From contig WMKJ01000019.1 in NCBI GenBank assembly GCA_009733715.1, positions 62,001 through 126,000 of the forward strand: DNA of 64,000 bases. The letters are read 5' to 3'. Below the pieces are notes generated by a model that did not search any database, was not told the DNA's origin, and was given only the letters and a program-made list of their open reading frames with translations. The translations under genes and the position numbers were made by a program. The stretch comes from Herpomyces periplanetae. Lineage: Eukaryota; Ascomycota; Laboulbeniomycetes; Herpomycetales; Herpomycetaceae. Positions 41,304 to 52,464 of this stretch are shown piece by piece; position 1 is the stretch's first letter; each line of letters starts with the position of its first letter.

Positions 41304-43340
41304 ACAAAGGAAGGGGAAGAGTAAGAAGGGATGCATACATACATACACACGCATGTCGAGGAATATAAACAATGGAAATAGTCCACTGTCAATATTTACC
41401 CGGTTGTGAAGTTGGCCGTCGGGTAAAATAAACAGAAAAACCTGCCCAAGGGGAGGACAAGGGAGGCGAAGCAAGTACAACGAGATATGCCGAGTTAAGG
41501 AAAAGGCAAATGGTCGCCCAGATTATCATTAAATTTGGTGTTATGCAACGTTGGATAGGGATTCAAGGTCATAGAGTAGCAAGGCTAGCGGTTTAACGAC
41601 CTCGGGGTGGGTTAAATAAGACTGAGAAAGGGTGACAATAGACAAAGTTAAGATGTGACGGGAAATACGGATTACTCCGTACGGGACAAGGATAGGCATG
41701 TTCGTGAAAGAATATAGTAGTTATATAGAGACGGGGTAGGATGATATAGTAGAGAGTTTACAAGGGTATACACAAAAGTGTATTGGTGGAATTAGTAAAT
41801 AACGAATGCATTGAGTGTGAAAGTTTACCCAAAGATTTGAAGGGAGGAAGATAAAAATCAAGTTTTGTGATGAATCTTCAATAAGCGCAGTATTGAAAGT
41901 GAAAACCATAAGTGGATGACGGGCAGAGAATCTAGCGCAACGGTGAGTAGAAGTAGATAATGATAAAACGCATCAAGTAAATGAAGGGAGAGGAAGATTT
42001 ACGCAATGTAAAAATGCGAAGCATTTTAACAATTGACATAAAGTGTATTAACTGACTGACCAATTGAAGGATATAAATGGGTAAGAACCTAATTTTGTGA
42101 GTGACACTAAACCAATGCCTACCCAATCGACAAACCGTCCATAAGGTTGTAATTAACAGCGCAATTATTATATATCATCCATTAACCAAAGGTCAAGCCA
42201 CTTCGCAGTAGAAAGTGTGGCGGTGCGTGGGGGAGGATGAAGTGAGGAAGGGAATGAATGGACAAAAATAAGACCATGATTTGTAGAAGGGATGGGGCTA
42301 GATTGGATTTAGAAACAAATACAGTGAAAAGGTGAAGGGTCTTGCATGTAAGAAAAAGTGGTAGGGAGATATTATTGGGTAAAAGGCATGAAAAGTGCAG
42401 AAGAGGAAGATAGAGGATGTGAATGTGGGTGTGCGTGTGACAGGAATCACAGTGCTTCAATTTAGAGTTAGGCAATGGTGATTGAATTGCAGCAAGTTAA
42501 TCATATATGTATGTACGTACGTAGAAATTCATCTACTAAATAATTATGCAAATCGAACAATGTGATGAAAGTAAAATAAATTTAAGCCCAAATGAATTCA
42601 ATTTGTTCCGTGTGTGAAATTTCAGTTTAGTCGAAAAGTCGGCAATTCAAGTTAGCGAACAAAAAGTCTTGAGGGGCTCAGTCACGGAGAATTTGCCACA
42701 CTTTGGGGTAAGGTAAGGGGAGAGGAGTACGGGAAAATAATTTAGCGAGGAAGGAAAAAAAAAGAGTCGGGAAGCCGGGGAAAAAAAAGCCAAGAAACGG
42801 GTAAGGGAAGACGAATTCAAGTATCGGGAGGGGGTTACGGGATACGGGATAGGTGAGGGGAAAGAGTCGGAAAGGGAAAAATATTACAACGAATCGGTTA
42901 AACATCGGGGTATAACGCGACGGGAAAATTTTTTAAAATTTTACAAAATTATAAATTTGATCAGGGTTAATTTATCGTCGTAGTACGAAAGACTTCAAGG
43001 GATTAACGGGCAACGTAAAATATTGTTACATTGCATGGGTACGATAGAATTTTGATTGCTGGGATTATCTTTGTTGCAATTACGGCAGACTATTCTTTAA
43101 TAATGATTAATAACGGATGGGGGGTTAATTGTGGTTAGAGGGAACATTGAGTGTATTTTTACAGATTTTGGATGAGCGTGTTTAAAATATCCGCTTTGTA
43201 TAATTAACTTCATTCTTGGATTATCTTTCGTATTGAATCGAATGGTATCGTATTCTATGGGTAACTCACATCTCTAAATTTGTACGTACGTTCATACGAT
43301 TGTTAGGATTACGAATTTGGATATTTTGTTTTTTTAACAG

Positions 43341-43364
43341 CGGCGGCGGCGGCGGCGGCGGCGG
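43341..43364 (+). repeat. (CGG)8 triplet repeat upstream of RIB1
   Basis: Eight exact CGG copies lie 76 bp before the RIB1 ATG and are preceded by a T-rich tract and AACAG, which looks like an intron acceptor. The repeat may therefore start a 5' UTR exon. Confidence 0.8.
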
Positions 43365-43440
43365 TTAGCCATATAGTCATCGGGACTCACAATAACGACA
43401 TTGGATTGGAAGCCAAATTCACACGATCGGATATACTAGA

Positions 43441-44550
43441 ATGACACTGCATGTTACAAGGGATTATTTAAGACATATTTATCCTAAACAAACGTATGAG
43501 ATTGTTCATTCGAGTACGGATTATGTGCAAGGGCATGAAGAAGGGGATTCACAAGAATCATTATCCTCTGGGAAAGTGAAAGAAGGAAATGATGAAGTTA
43601 ATTCACACCAAAGGGAAACTACGGATACACTACCCAAAGTGGAGTGTATAGTACGCGCAAGAATACCGACAAGCTCACATCCACAAACCTTTTTACACTT
43701 GTATCACAATTCGATTGATACAAAGGAACATTTAGCCATAACGTTTGGAAATCAGTTTAAAAGCCAAAGTTTGCAACAAGTTCGACCCGACGAATGTGAA
43801 CTGGATCGTATAACTCGTGGTGCTAGTAGCGAGGTTAGTGAAGTGCCAACTGGGGGGTCAGAATCTGAATCTGGTCCAGGTTCACTGTCAGAATCATCTT
43901 CATTATCGGTGTCACTATCCATATTAGATTCAACGACTGGAGTAACGAAAAATTCATGCTCTGTTTCCACCACTTCTATACCTAATGGTTATGAGAGAGA
44001 AGTAATAGATCAAGCTAAAGAATTATATGCCCCACTAGTACGAATACATTCCGAATGTTTTACTGGTGAAACAATCGGTTCAGTTCGATGCGACTGTGGT
44101 GAACAACTGGATGAAGCAGTTAGATTGATAACTCAATCTTTAAAACGTGACAATACCGGTGGAGTAATAGTATATTTGCGGCAGGAAGGTCGAGGAATTG
44201 GGCTAGCTGAGAAACTGAAAGCGTATAACTTACAGGACTTAGGGCATGATACATATGATGCAAATATATTGTTACAACATCCCCCCGACGCCAGGAGTTA
44301 TGATGTTGCTGCCGCTATACTCTTGGATTTAGGGTTATCCGAGTACAAAGGTATTAGACTCATGACTAATAATCCCGAAAAGGTGAACATTTTGGAAAAG
44401 TTCATGGGCAAAGTTGGCGGAACGGTTGAAAGAATTCCCATGATTCCTGTAACATGGCAAACCAATGGAAAACGTGGAATAAAAGGTCCAGATTTTGAAC
44501 GCTATGTTTCCACCAAGATCAAAAAGTTTTCTCATCATTTTACATCGTGA
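43441..44550 (+). CDS. RIB1: GTP cyclohydrolase II (riboflavin synthesis)
   Basis: A single exon encodes 369 residues. This is the first committed step of riboflavin synthesis, opening GTP to a 2,5-diaminopyrimidine with loss of formate. Conserved text starts at [20 protein letters not shown] and continues to HLAITFG. A Ser/Glu-rich insert of about 70 residues follows (about 110-180). The zinc site is [20 protein letters not shown] (three Cys near 204-218), then [39 protein letters not shown] and [14 protein letters not shown]. The first 55 residues are not conserved. An in-frame stop precedes the ATG, so a longer single-exon start is ruled out. Convergent with MET7, 143 bp apart. Confidence 0.95.
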   Translation: MTLHVTRDYLRHIYPKQTYEIVHSSTDYVQGHEEGDSQESLSSGKVKEGNDEVNSHQRETTDTLPKVECIVRARIPTSSHPQTFLHLYHNSIDTKEHLAITFGNQFKSQSLQQVRPDECELDRITRGASSEVSEVPTGGSESESGPGSLSESSSLSVSLSILDSTTGVTKNSCSVSTTSIPNGYEREVIDQAKELYAPLVRIHSECFTGETIGSVRCDCGEQLDEAVRLITQSLKRDNTGGVIVYLRQEGRGIGLAEKLKAYNLQDLGHDTYDANILLQHPPDARSYDVAAAILLDLGLSEYKGIRLMTNNPEKVNILEKFMGKVGGTVERIPMIPVTWQTNGKRGIKGPDFERYVSTKIKKFSHHFTS

Positions 44551-44693
44551 GAACTGAAGGAAAGAGGGTATTATACACATTTGCGTATAATTTTTTCCTT
44601 TTGCCTTTAGTTTAAATTCCACATTACATCAGTTCAACTAAGTTTTTTTTTCATACCTTGTCTCACTCCACCTTATCATCCTTATCAAAATCG

Positions 44694-46382
44694 TTATCCA
44701 ACAACCGGTAAATTCATAACTTCCATCATACTTCCAATCAACCTCAAACTTCCCGTAACAAGGACGTGCACCGCCACATCCCCGGCCGCGGGATCGGGAT
44801 TAGCGGGCCGATTGAGACGTTCGGCAACGGATCGGCAATGTATTATGACGTCATTGACGGTTGAAGTAGTCCGAATCGAATTGGAAGACTGTTGGGATGA
44901 AGATTGCCAAAGTATTTTCATGATTGACTGTCGGTTAGATGATGGGGAACTGGACTCTTGGATGAATTTACTTCTTTGCCACAAATCAGATTCATATTTC
45001 TCGGGTAACTTGATTTGGTCAATAGTGGTAGTGGTAGGGGCAATAGTGTTGGTCGTAAAAATGACTTCATTAAAGCCTTTTCCCGTATTTGTGCCGTTCC
45101 ATAATGCCTTTAACAATTGATTTAAATCTCTCTTTTCATCAGTCTGATTAAATACTAAAATTCGATAATCATTTTCCCTTGTACACTTTATGAACCATTT
45201 TCCCGTAGCCTGCAAACTTAACGGTGTATGTGCTCCATCAAACCACCATGTTAAACGGTCATTATACGTATCATGTCTCACATCATAACGTCCGGGCCAT
45301 TTAACCGTTTTAAATACTTGTGACATACTTTCCATCAACTTTCTTACCACTTTATCCCTACTTTTCCCATGTAAACGTAAATTATCCCCATCCAATGATA
45401 TTGATTTTCGACGATTTAAATAATCCAGTAAATTTACGCTAATTTCATCATAAATCTTAGAGGCAATACTCGGCGGTAAAATTTGCGTACGTTGCAATAC
45501 TGTGGTTATTAATGCCATGGCTAATCTTTGATTATCCCGTTCAAATGGACGAACCGTTTGTCCCATTGTATTTTCATGACTTAAAACCAAACGGACATTG
45601 GCAGCTTTATCGTGTTTGACAGCTTCATTTGCAATACTTTGTATTGCTTCATCACATTCTTGTTGCATGACGAACCCTGGTACATCCGGTTTGAGTATAC
45701 CCGCTTTGTGCCATCCAATACTCCAAATACTCTTACCGAGTAAGTGAACATGATCTAAATCTAATCTCGTGATACCCGTTACACAGGGTTTAGCGATAAA
45801 GTTAGTACAATCGTATCGTCCACCAACTCCTGTTTCTAGTATGACTAAGTTTCGGTTTCGTTCACGAAATATACTTAGCGCTAACAATGTTAAAAAACGA
45901 AAGTAACCAGGTCGATCATCGTTAATACCTCTTCCCTTCTCTAGACTAGTAGTAGTGTAATCATTAGATTCGCTGAGGCCAAGTTTACGCCAGACTCGAA
46001 AGAAGTAGTCCGTAAATTCCCCCTCACTAATAATTTCGTCGTTTAAACGAATACGTTCCCGAACGCTACGTAGATGAGGCGATGTGAAAAGCCCACTTTG
46101 TAAACGGTCTGTAAATAATCTTTTTGCCATATACGATACATAAGCACACACGCTACCCTTTCCCTTTGTTCCGCTAACGTGTACAATGTTCATACTATCC
46201 AAATCATTATTCGTATAACCAAGTTGACTCCACCATACACGCATAGCATCTAACCCTTTTTCACCATGCGCATAAGGTTGTTTTTGTGCAGCTTCAATTG
46301 CTTCGGCATTTGACTGTAACGTGTTTAACAATTTTATAGCATTTTTGTAATTTGTACTGACATTCCTCATGAATTTGGTCAT
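44694..46382 (-). CDS. MET7: folylpolyglutamate synthase
   Basis: A single exon encodes 562 residues. The enzyme adds glutamates to folates, retaining them in cytosol and mitochondria. The nucleotide loop is VHVSGTKGKGSVCAYVSYMA (GTKGKGS at residues 71-77). It is followed by SGLFTSPHLRSVRERIRLND, the ATP/Mg region LVILETGVGGRYDCTNF, LDLDHVHLLGKSIWSIGWHK, and WWFDGAHTPLSLQATGKWF in the C-domain. FNQTDEKRDLNQLL matches the family tail domain. The Met/Asn/Arg-rich start (MTKFMRNVSTNYKNAIKL) could serve mitochondrial import, with internal initiation for the cytosolic form; that is inference. It shares a 415-bp divergent region with the SDR gene. Confidence 0.95.
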   Translation of the reverse strand: MTKFMRNVSTNYKNAIKLLNTLQSNAEAIEAAQKQPYAHGEKGLDAMRVWWSQLGYTNNDLDSMNIVHVSGTKGKGSVCAYVSYMAKRLFTDRLQSGLFTSPHLRSVRERIRLNDEIISEGEFTDYFFRVWRKLGLSESNDYTTTSLEKGRGINDDRPGYFRFLTLLALSIFRERNRNLVILETGVGGRYDCTNFIAKPCVTGITRLDLDHVHLLGKSIWSIGWHKAGILKPDVPGFVMQQECDEAIQSIANEAVKHDKAANVRLVLSHENTMGQTVRPFERDNQRLAMALITTVLQRTQILPPSIASKIYDEISVNLLDYLNRRKSISLDGDNLRLHGKSRDKVVRKLMESMSQVFKTVKWPGRYDVRHDTYNDRLTWWFDGAHTPLSLQATGKWFIKCTRENDYRILVFNQTDEKRDLNQLLKALWNGTNTGKGFNEVIFTTNTIAPTTTTIDQIKLPEKYESDLWQRSKFIQESSSPSSNRQSIMKILWQSSSQQSSNSIRTTSTVNDVIIHCRSVAERLNRPANPDPAAGDVAVHVLVTGSLRLIGSMMEVMNLPVVG

Positions 46383-46797
46383 GATTAATGTTTGTCATTC
46401 ATTCTTCCAATCGTTTTGGCCAATAATACCTTGATATGAAATAGATGCAAGCATTCGAAATTTCTCGTATCCGTTAATGTTATATCGTCCCATCTCACGT
46501 TAAACTTGGTCAAACATCTTCACTGATGAATGACTAAACTTGTTACGCCACACTTCCGGATAGGCGGAGTAGTGGCTAACCATAATACGATACTGCGGGG
46601 TCTTGGAAGCTGGCGTATGAAGGGGTAAGGATAGGTGGGAAAAAATCAGTTAAAACGTTGAATAAAAGAATGATAAGGAAAAAAAATGTGTAAGCGTAGC
46701 TTGAGTAGTCAAATAGGTGGATTGTAGGAGGGTAAACGAGAGAGGAGGTAGACAAAGAATCACCTTATCACATAAACGACAATATTAAAAACGAAAT
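46383..46797. promoter_or_regulatory. divergent promoter, MET7 / SDR reductase
   Basis: 415 bp between divergent starts. The side next to the SDR gene (46620-46760) is purine-rich on the + strand. No gene or repeat of note. Confidence 0.45.
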
Positions 46798-47916
46798 ATG
46801 GAAAATCCTTCTCGAGTTATCATAGTTACGGGAGCTTCAAGAGGTATTGGAGCGGGCATAGTTCGACAACTTGTTAAATTAGACGTGGATTTAGCCATAA
46901 AATTTTCAAAGTCCACACAAAAACCCATTGCCACTGACTGGGCAGGAACGAGATTAATTATTACGGCTCGCACAAAAGGTTTGTTGGATAAACTACTCGA
47001 GGACATTCAGGTAAAGGTTGATGATACTCTTACCGCTACGTTTTCCGAATCCACACCTCGTCAAAGGTACTGCGTTGCCGATCGCGTTAAAATTATTCCG
47101 GGGAATATTTCCGAGCTGCAGACAGTACATGCCCTTGTGGATAGTGCAATTTCATTGTGGAAAAGGTTGGATTGTTTGCTGGTAAATCACGGAGTACTTG
47201 ATCCAGTTATGCCAGTTCGTAATGCAAATCCGAATACGTGGCGAGAAACATTCAATACGAATTTCTTCAGTGTAGTGGATATGGTCGGTTATATATACTT
47301 TAATTTGATGATTAATTTTGAATCTGTGTGCATACATGATGAATACGTAGCTCACACAGTATTATGATTGTTGGTATAAATTATTTATTTAGGTCAACGC
47401 AGCGTTACCTTCATTACGCAAGGCACCTCATCCATCGATTCTATTTGTATCGACAGGAGCAGCTGTTAACGCTTATACGGCATTAGGAGCTTACGGAGCT
47501 AGTAAAGCGGCTCTCAATCATTTTGCTCAAACGATAAATGCGGAAGAAGGGCCAAAATCCACTTCACGTTCAGGTAATGGCATTATTATAGTGGCTGTTC
47601 GTCCGGGAGTTGTTGCTACAGATATGTTGGATAATATACAAAACCACCATGCAGAAAAAATGAATCCCAATGATGCCAAACGTTTTACGAGTATTCACGA
47701 GCAAGGTGAGGCATTGTCACCTGATGTACCAGGTCACATGTTTGCTGGAATGTCAATGGATGAGAATCTTGAAGCAGGCTTGTCAGGGCAATTTCTCAGG
47801 TAGGTATAACGAAGGTCGAGGGAAAGATAAAATTTATCGATTAACGAGACTGATTTGATCTTTATATTAGCTGGGACGATGCACGCTTAGCAAAGTATGT
47901 TAAGAGGAACATTTGA
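46798..47916 (+). CDS. short-chain dehydrogenase/reductase, yeast YIR035C/YIR036C-like
   Basis: Three exons, 46798-47283, 47393-47799 and 47871-47916, join to 312 residues. The enzyme is an NADPH-dependent carbonyl reductase of the sepiapterin/benzil reductase type; the physiological substrate is unknown. The cofactor motif is VTGASRGIG (residues 10-18), LLVNHG is the NAG-type loop, and the active site is FVSTGAAV then YGASKAALNHFA (Tyr-x-x-x-Lys). The C-terminal VRPGVVATDM is conserved. Splicing intron 1 yields NFFSVVDMVNAALPSLRK, which aligns without gaps with my memory of the yeast protein; its donor is the unusual GTCGGT. Intron 2 restores GQFLSWDDARLAKYV. An insert of about 24 residues follows the cofactor helix. 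Confidence 0.87.
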
Positions 47917-48941
47917 TAAAAATGGTATCTGGATACAACACAACTTTAAAGGTTAGAGTGGTATAGGGTTAAGTTAGTATGTTGACCCGAAAAAAATGGT
48001 AGGGTAGAAATAACATTTTAACAAATTTATTCAATAATCTTCTTGTAAATTGTAGAGCTCAGAGATGTAGTTTGGCTATATGGAAACGTATAAAAATACG
48101 TTCGTTCTAAATGTCCAGTAATCATAATTTTATTAAAAAAACCCAATTTCATACTGGGGCGACACTTCTAGAACGATCATCATAGCACAATATTACACGA
48201 ATATAGGATAAAGACGAATAATATACTTACATTTAAAAGAGTAAACTATCCAAATAAATCATTTCACCCTTGATAAACGACCCACAAGAGGAAAATTCAG
48301 AAACAATTTAAAAAAGTGAAAAAATCCTTCAAACCAAAAAAAAAACCTTTTTATACTACAGTATCACCATTTCCTCGCTTCTCCCATTACTAATTGCCCA
48401 CCAAACCCAGCTTACCAATCCCGCTTCTTAGTAAGCATAAGAAAATTGCGAGGAATTAGTGTAATACGGAGCCGGATGGCGCGGCGGGACGGCGACGGGG
48501 AGGGATTCGGGGCTAGGGTTTCAAGAGGAAGTAGACCAACCCGAGATTAGATAATAAACGGCACGTGCCCGTAGAGGGAGGGTATTGGGAAGATTTGCGT
48601 AGTTTACGCGCTTATTCTTCACGTGCATGCGTGTGCTGACAGGCAAGCAAGTCTTAAAAGAAGTTTTTCCGAACGCCTCAGGTTTGTTGAGGGAAAAATT
48701 GCTAAATTGACGTTCAATTATTCGCGTACGCGTTAGTGTATATTGATATCACATCTTCTGTTCTCGCTTATTTTTTACGGTTGTGCGTGCGCGTACATCT
48801 AGGTTAACGCGTGTGTGTGCGTGCGTGCTTATATGTGTACGTGTACGTGTGTGCGTATGTGCGTGCGTGCGTGCGTGCGTATAAACGTATTAAAACATCC
48901 ATCTCATCATACCATCAAAAAGCTTGTCCTTCCATACACTC
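47917..48941. other. gene-free interval, SDR to NC2-beta
   Basis: About 1 kb without a credible gene. 48000-48380 is AT-rich with A runs; 48780-48880 is a GT/GC alternating tract just upstream of the NC2-beta start. A G-rich patch (GGCGCGGCGGGACGGCGACG) lies near 48479. Confidence 0.5.
48782..48880. repeat. GTGC/GTGT/GTAC alternating tract
   Basis: About 100 bp of nearly pure purine-pyrimidine alternation, including GTGTGTGTGC, GTGTACGTGTACGTGTGTGC and five consecutive GTGC units. It ends 61 bp before the NC2-beta ATG, so it lies in the proximal promoter or 5' UTR. Confidence 0.8.
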
Positions 48942-49844
48942 ATGTCAGACTGTGAATATGGAAATTCCTTCGGAGGTGGTACGTAATCATTCTACACTTT
49001 TCTATACTGCTTGTTAACATCTCATCTTATCATTTCTAACGTATTTTTACCAATCTTGTTATTCCCGTTACTCACATTAATTTCTTATAATATAGGTGGG
49101 TTTAACAATGATGATTTAACTTTACCTAAGGGTACGTTATTGCTATCCTGTACCCCATTCATACACCATCTTCCACGCATCCTCCTTCCCGCTAAGCTTT
49201 ATATCCTTTAAGCTACCGTTGCAAAAATCGTTTCGGAGATCCTCAGCCAAAGAAGTGGTACCAAAGATACTCAACCATCATCGAATCCTTTAAATGAACT
49301 TTCCACTACCGCTACTCCAGGAAACCAATCCGCCAATACTACCCACTATACCGAAGATGACGATGAATTCGACGATGATGATGACGACGACTCCCAAATT
49401 CAACCCGCTACACCGACAAACCAATCCATTGGAAATCCCCGCCTCTCGACCACCACCGGATCTTCTACTCATTCTTCCTCTTCCGGGCCTCTTGTATTTG
49501 CCCGTGAAACTCGCGATCTTCTAATTCTTTGTTGTGTCGAATTCATTAGCCTTGTGGCGTCCGAGGCTAATGAAGTGGCTGAGCGAGAAGCCAAGAAGAC
49601 CATTGCGTGTGAGCACGTGGCCGCCGCCCTTGAACAGCTAGGTTATGCAGATTATGTTCCTGAAGTGGAGAAAGTCGCCAGGACGTTTAAACGTTTGCAC
49701 ATTTCTCGTGAGAAGAAACAGAGTAAAATCGAGCAAAGTGGCCTTACCGAAGATGAACTTATCCGTCAACAGCAGGAGTTATTTCGTTCTGCTACGGATA
49801 AGTTTAACGCATTACCATCTTCTACACCGGGCCCTTCTTCTTAA
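48942..49844 (+). CDS. NCB2: negative cofactor 2 beta subunit (Dr1/Ncb2)
   Basis: Three exons, 48942-48978, 49096-49131 and 49213-49844, give 234 residues. The first two exons are only 37 and 36 nt. NC2 alpha/beta binds TBP on DNA through histone folds and represses or redistributes TBP. The spliced start is MSDCEYGNSFGGGGFNNDDL, then TLPKATVAKIVSEIL (helix 1). Helices 2 and 3 are VFARETRDLLILCCVEFISL, VASEANEVAEREAKKTIACE and HVAAALEQLGYADYVPEV. The tail LTEDELIRQQQELF matches the family. Between helix 1 and helix 2 is an extra segment of about 75 residues, Ser/Thr-rich with an Asp run (DDDEFDDDDDDD), where the family normally has a short loop. The acceptor of intron 2 is AAG. Confidence 0.9.
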
Positions 49845-50233
49845 TCTTCCCAACTTTTTTTTGGTTTGTTTGCCTTTGCCCGTGTATATTTCTGCCTTTC
49901 TTCCTTAACAATTTTATTCTTGTGCAGGATATTTCTCACCAATACATTAGTGTCTGTGCGTGCGTGCTTGCGCCCACACGCACACGCGCAATTCCTTTGA
50001 TATTCGCCAAAGGAATGATACGTGTATACATTATACACTATACACGACCATGATAGGTTGAAAATGTAACGAAATTACCGAAAACTGCGAATCTTCCAAT
50101 ATAAACTAATGTTCCAAACATCCTTTCATCTCGTAATTTTCCGCTGACAATACTAGGTTCATGCTCATACCATCATTTACTATTTACACGGCAGCGTTAA
50201 TCGAATATCGTTAATTATCAACCATTATCATGG
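49845..50233. other. convergent intergenic region, NCB2 / DFG5
   Basis: 389 bp between two 3' ends. Contains GTGCGTGCGTGC and CACACGCACACGCGC alternating tracts (about 49954-49988). No gene seen. Confidence 0.5.
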
Positions 50234-51695
50234 TCAAGCAATCATCCACCAAGCTCCAACAAGGATACTGGCTAACAATAACGTTGTTAGAATACCCGCA
50301 CCGACTCTATCAGCCGTCGTAATTTCTTCAAATACCAATGAACCCGTTGAAAAACCACCACCTGCACCAGGATCACCTTTGCTGGTACCACCGGATCTTT
50401 GAGTAACTGGACCCGCAACTGTACCGAGCAGGTTGGCCTGAATTATCTCCAAGGCTGCCATTTGTTCTCCTACACCTGTAGAACCATCATACTTTCCATC
50501 CTTCCACCATCCTAAGCCACATGAGTCTCCCGCAGGTGGTCCTGTACACTGTCTCGCGGCAGCTCGAGCGGATGCCTGAATTTTGGGAATAAGTGAATCA
50601 GCCGTCCACGGGGCTACTTTTACCGTGGATGCCATCCATCTCGACAGATACGCCTTGAATGATCTTTGATCAACATCACACTTCGCATTTGGTTCACAAG
50701 CCGCTTCATACATTATATTCGTATCCTTGTAAAAAAACACATTAAGACCTTTAATGATGCCTTCTAAACGGTTTCTCCACAATTCCGATCGTGTCTACGT
50801 TAAATCAACAGTTAGCAAGGTTTAACGGGCAAACATAACGTTACAAGTACCAACTTATTAACGTATACATATAAATATATATATCAGATCAAGGTGTATA
50901 GAGTAGTATACTTACAAGGTTCCACATAGCGGCTGCGCCGTACATGAATACACCGGCATTGTACGTCCACTGAATTGGATTAATAACGGAGCACTTGGTA
51001 CGATCATCAGAGCCATCGAAAAAATGGTAATCCTTATTCATAAGACCCACTTGTTCAGTCCATTTCCAAGTGCGTTCAGCCCATTGAGCATAGGTTTTAT
51101 TACCGGTGTACTTGGCAAGTCTAGCAGCAATATTAAAGAAACATCCATTTGATATAGTATTTTTATAGTTATAACCATTATTAAACGTAAAAATTTGCCA
51201 TTTTAAGCCTCCCCCACACGAAGATTCATCCCAACGAGCAGCCTGGGTATTAAAAACGGCCTGAGCTAGAGCCAGCCATTGAGGTTCGTAAGCGGGTGGA
51301 TTTGGGAATTTAAATTCAGCAGCCGACATAGCAGCAAGAGCCCAAAAAGCTTGGTCATCATTACCAAGGGTTTTCGTTTGATTTGGAGGCATATAGTCAC
51401 GGTTTGGGCCGACTTGGAAGAGTAAAGCTTGCGTGGTATTAGCGTTAAATTGAGCATCACCCGTATAATACCAATATTCCACTAAAGCACCAAACATAGC
51501 GCCGGCCTCCCACCAGTAATAGGGATCGGGAAGATTACCGGGAACGTCACCGGGACGGTAGCCCGTATAATATTTGAACATATTTCGAGCCACGATTTGA
51601 GCAGCTTTACGTATAGACGCTGCTGATGATACATCAAGTTCGATACATAAGGATAAAAGGGGAAGTAACGATAAAAGGAAAAAGATACGAAGCAT
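50234..51695 (-). CDS. DFG5: GPI-anchored mannan endo-1,6-alpha-mannosidase-like protein (GH76, Dfg5/Dcw1)
   Basis: Two exons, 51695-50916 and 50794-50234, give 446 residues. Dfg5/Dcw1 proteins act at the plasma membrane and are thought to transfer GPI-proteins onto cell-wall glucan. The signal peptide is [21 protein letters not shown]76 landmarks are [20 protein letters not shown], the catalytic pair in [30 protein letters not shown], and [19 protein letters not shown] just before the intron. The second exon has CKAYLSR-type text ([11 protein letters not shown]), [20 protein letters not shown] and [11 protein letters not shown]. The C-terminus is a Gly/Ser-rich spacer, then the hydrophobic [19 protein letters not shown], a GPI attachment signal. 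Its presence confirms a fungal cell wall. Confidence 0.94.
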
Positions 51696-51849
51696 GATGA
51701 AATGAGATGTATGAAAAGTGTATGTGTGTATGCGTATGTAATGTGAAGAGGTGATGAGAGTAAATAAACACGAGAAACAGTATGTATGATATTTAGTGGT
51801 TAGCTAAGAGTATAGTAATAATTACGAAGACTATGTGATCAAGCAAGTG

Positions 51850-52464
51850 TTAAATTTCAATATTTTCAGGTAAATTTGCCGCAACGGACTTTTGAATAAG
51901 GGTTAAATCATCTACTAAATTAGGATTATTTTGCGTAGTAGAATAAGGAGACCAGAGCGATAAATTTAAGCCTTGGGAGGAAGGAAATTTTGGAATTAGA
52001 TGAAAGTGAACGTGCATGACTTGTTGATGAGCCAGTACACCATTATTTTGCAACAAGTTAAAATCGGATGCCGAAACAAACGGGAGTAGGTGACTTGCAA
52101 CTTGCTTCGCGATGGGTAGAATTTCCGTAAGAAAAGGAGTTGGAACGTCCAAAAGTGTTGCCGCGTGAAACTTGGGAATGATCAGCTGACCATTCCATCC
52201 AAACAATTAGTAAGCGGTGTAAACCTCGGAGAAAGGGCACTTACGGTGTGGCCACGTGAGAGAGGGTTAACATCGAGGAACGCGAGACATTTGGAAGTTT
52301 CGTAGAGTTTATGGCATGGAATTGAACCTGTAGGTAGGGATTGGGAATAAGTTTGCAAGGACGAGTGATGGGGGAAAAATATGTGACGCGTGATCAAGGG
52401 TAAACTTACCTACGATGATTTTGCAAAATATACAAGTAGCGGAAGATTGGGTAACGCAAGACAT
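51850..52464 (-). CDS. HNT1: HIT-family nucleoside phosphoramidase Hnt1/HINT
   Basis: Three exons, 52464-52410, 52327-52245 and 52185-51850, give 157 residues. Hint proteins hydrolyse adenosine 5'-monophosphoramidates in cytosol and nucleus. Exon 1 gives MSCVTQSSATCIFCKIIVG with the HIT-family CxxC. Exon 2 gives SIPCHKLYETSKCLAFLDVN. Exon 3 opens with LIIPKFHAATLLDVP and has NLLQNNGVLAHQQVMHVHFH followed by LIPK; the HIT triad HVHFH is at residues 104-108. Introns are 82 and 59 nt. The last 35 residues extend past the triad with weak conservation. It lies 154 bp upstream of DFG5 on the same strand. Confidence 0.92.

Larger units (their letters stand above)
40893..43440. other. 2.5 kb gene-free interval, LCB4 / RIB1 divergent region
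   Basis: Most of it (about 41200-42900) is rich in A and G on the + strand, so it is pyrimidine-rich on the strand of LCB4, whose leader it is likely to contain. Several minus-strand frames of 60-97 codons are Leu/Pro/Ser/Phe-rich and look compositional. It holds a CATGA/GGCAT repeat block (41224-41303), CATA and GTAC runs (about 41332-41349, 42506-42522) and a CGG repeat (43341-43364). Confidence 0.5.
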
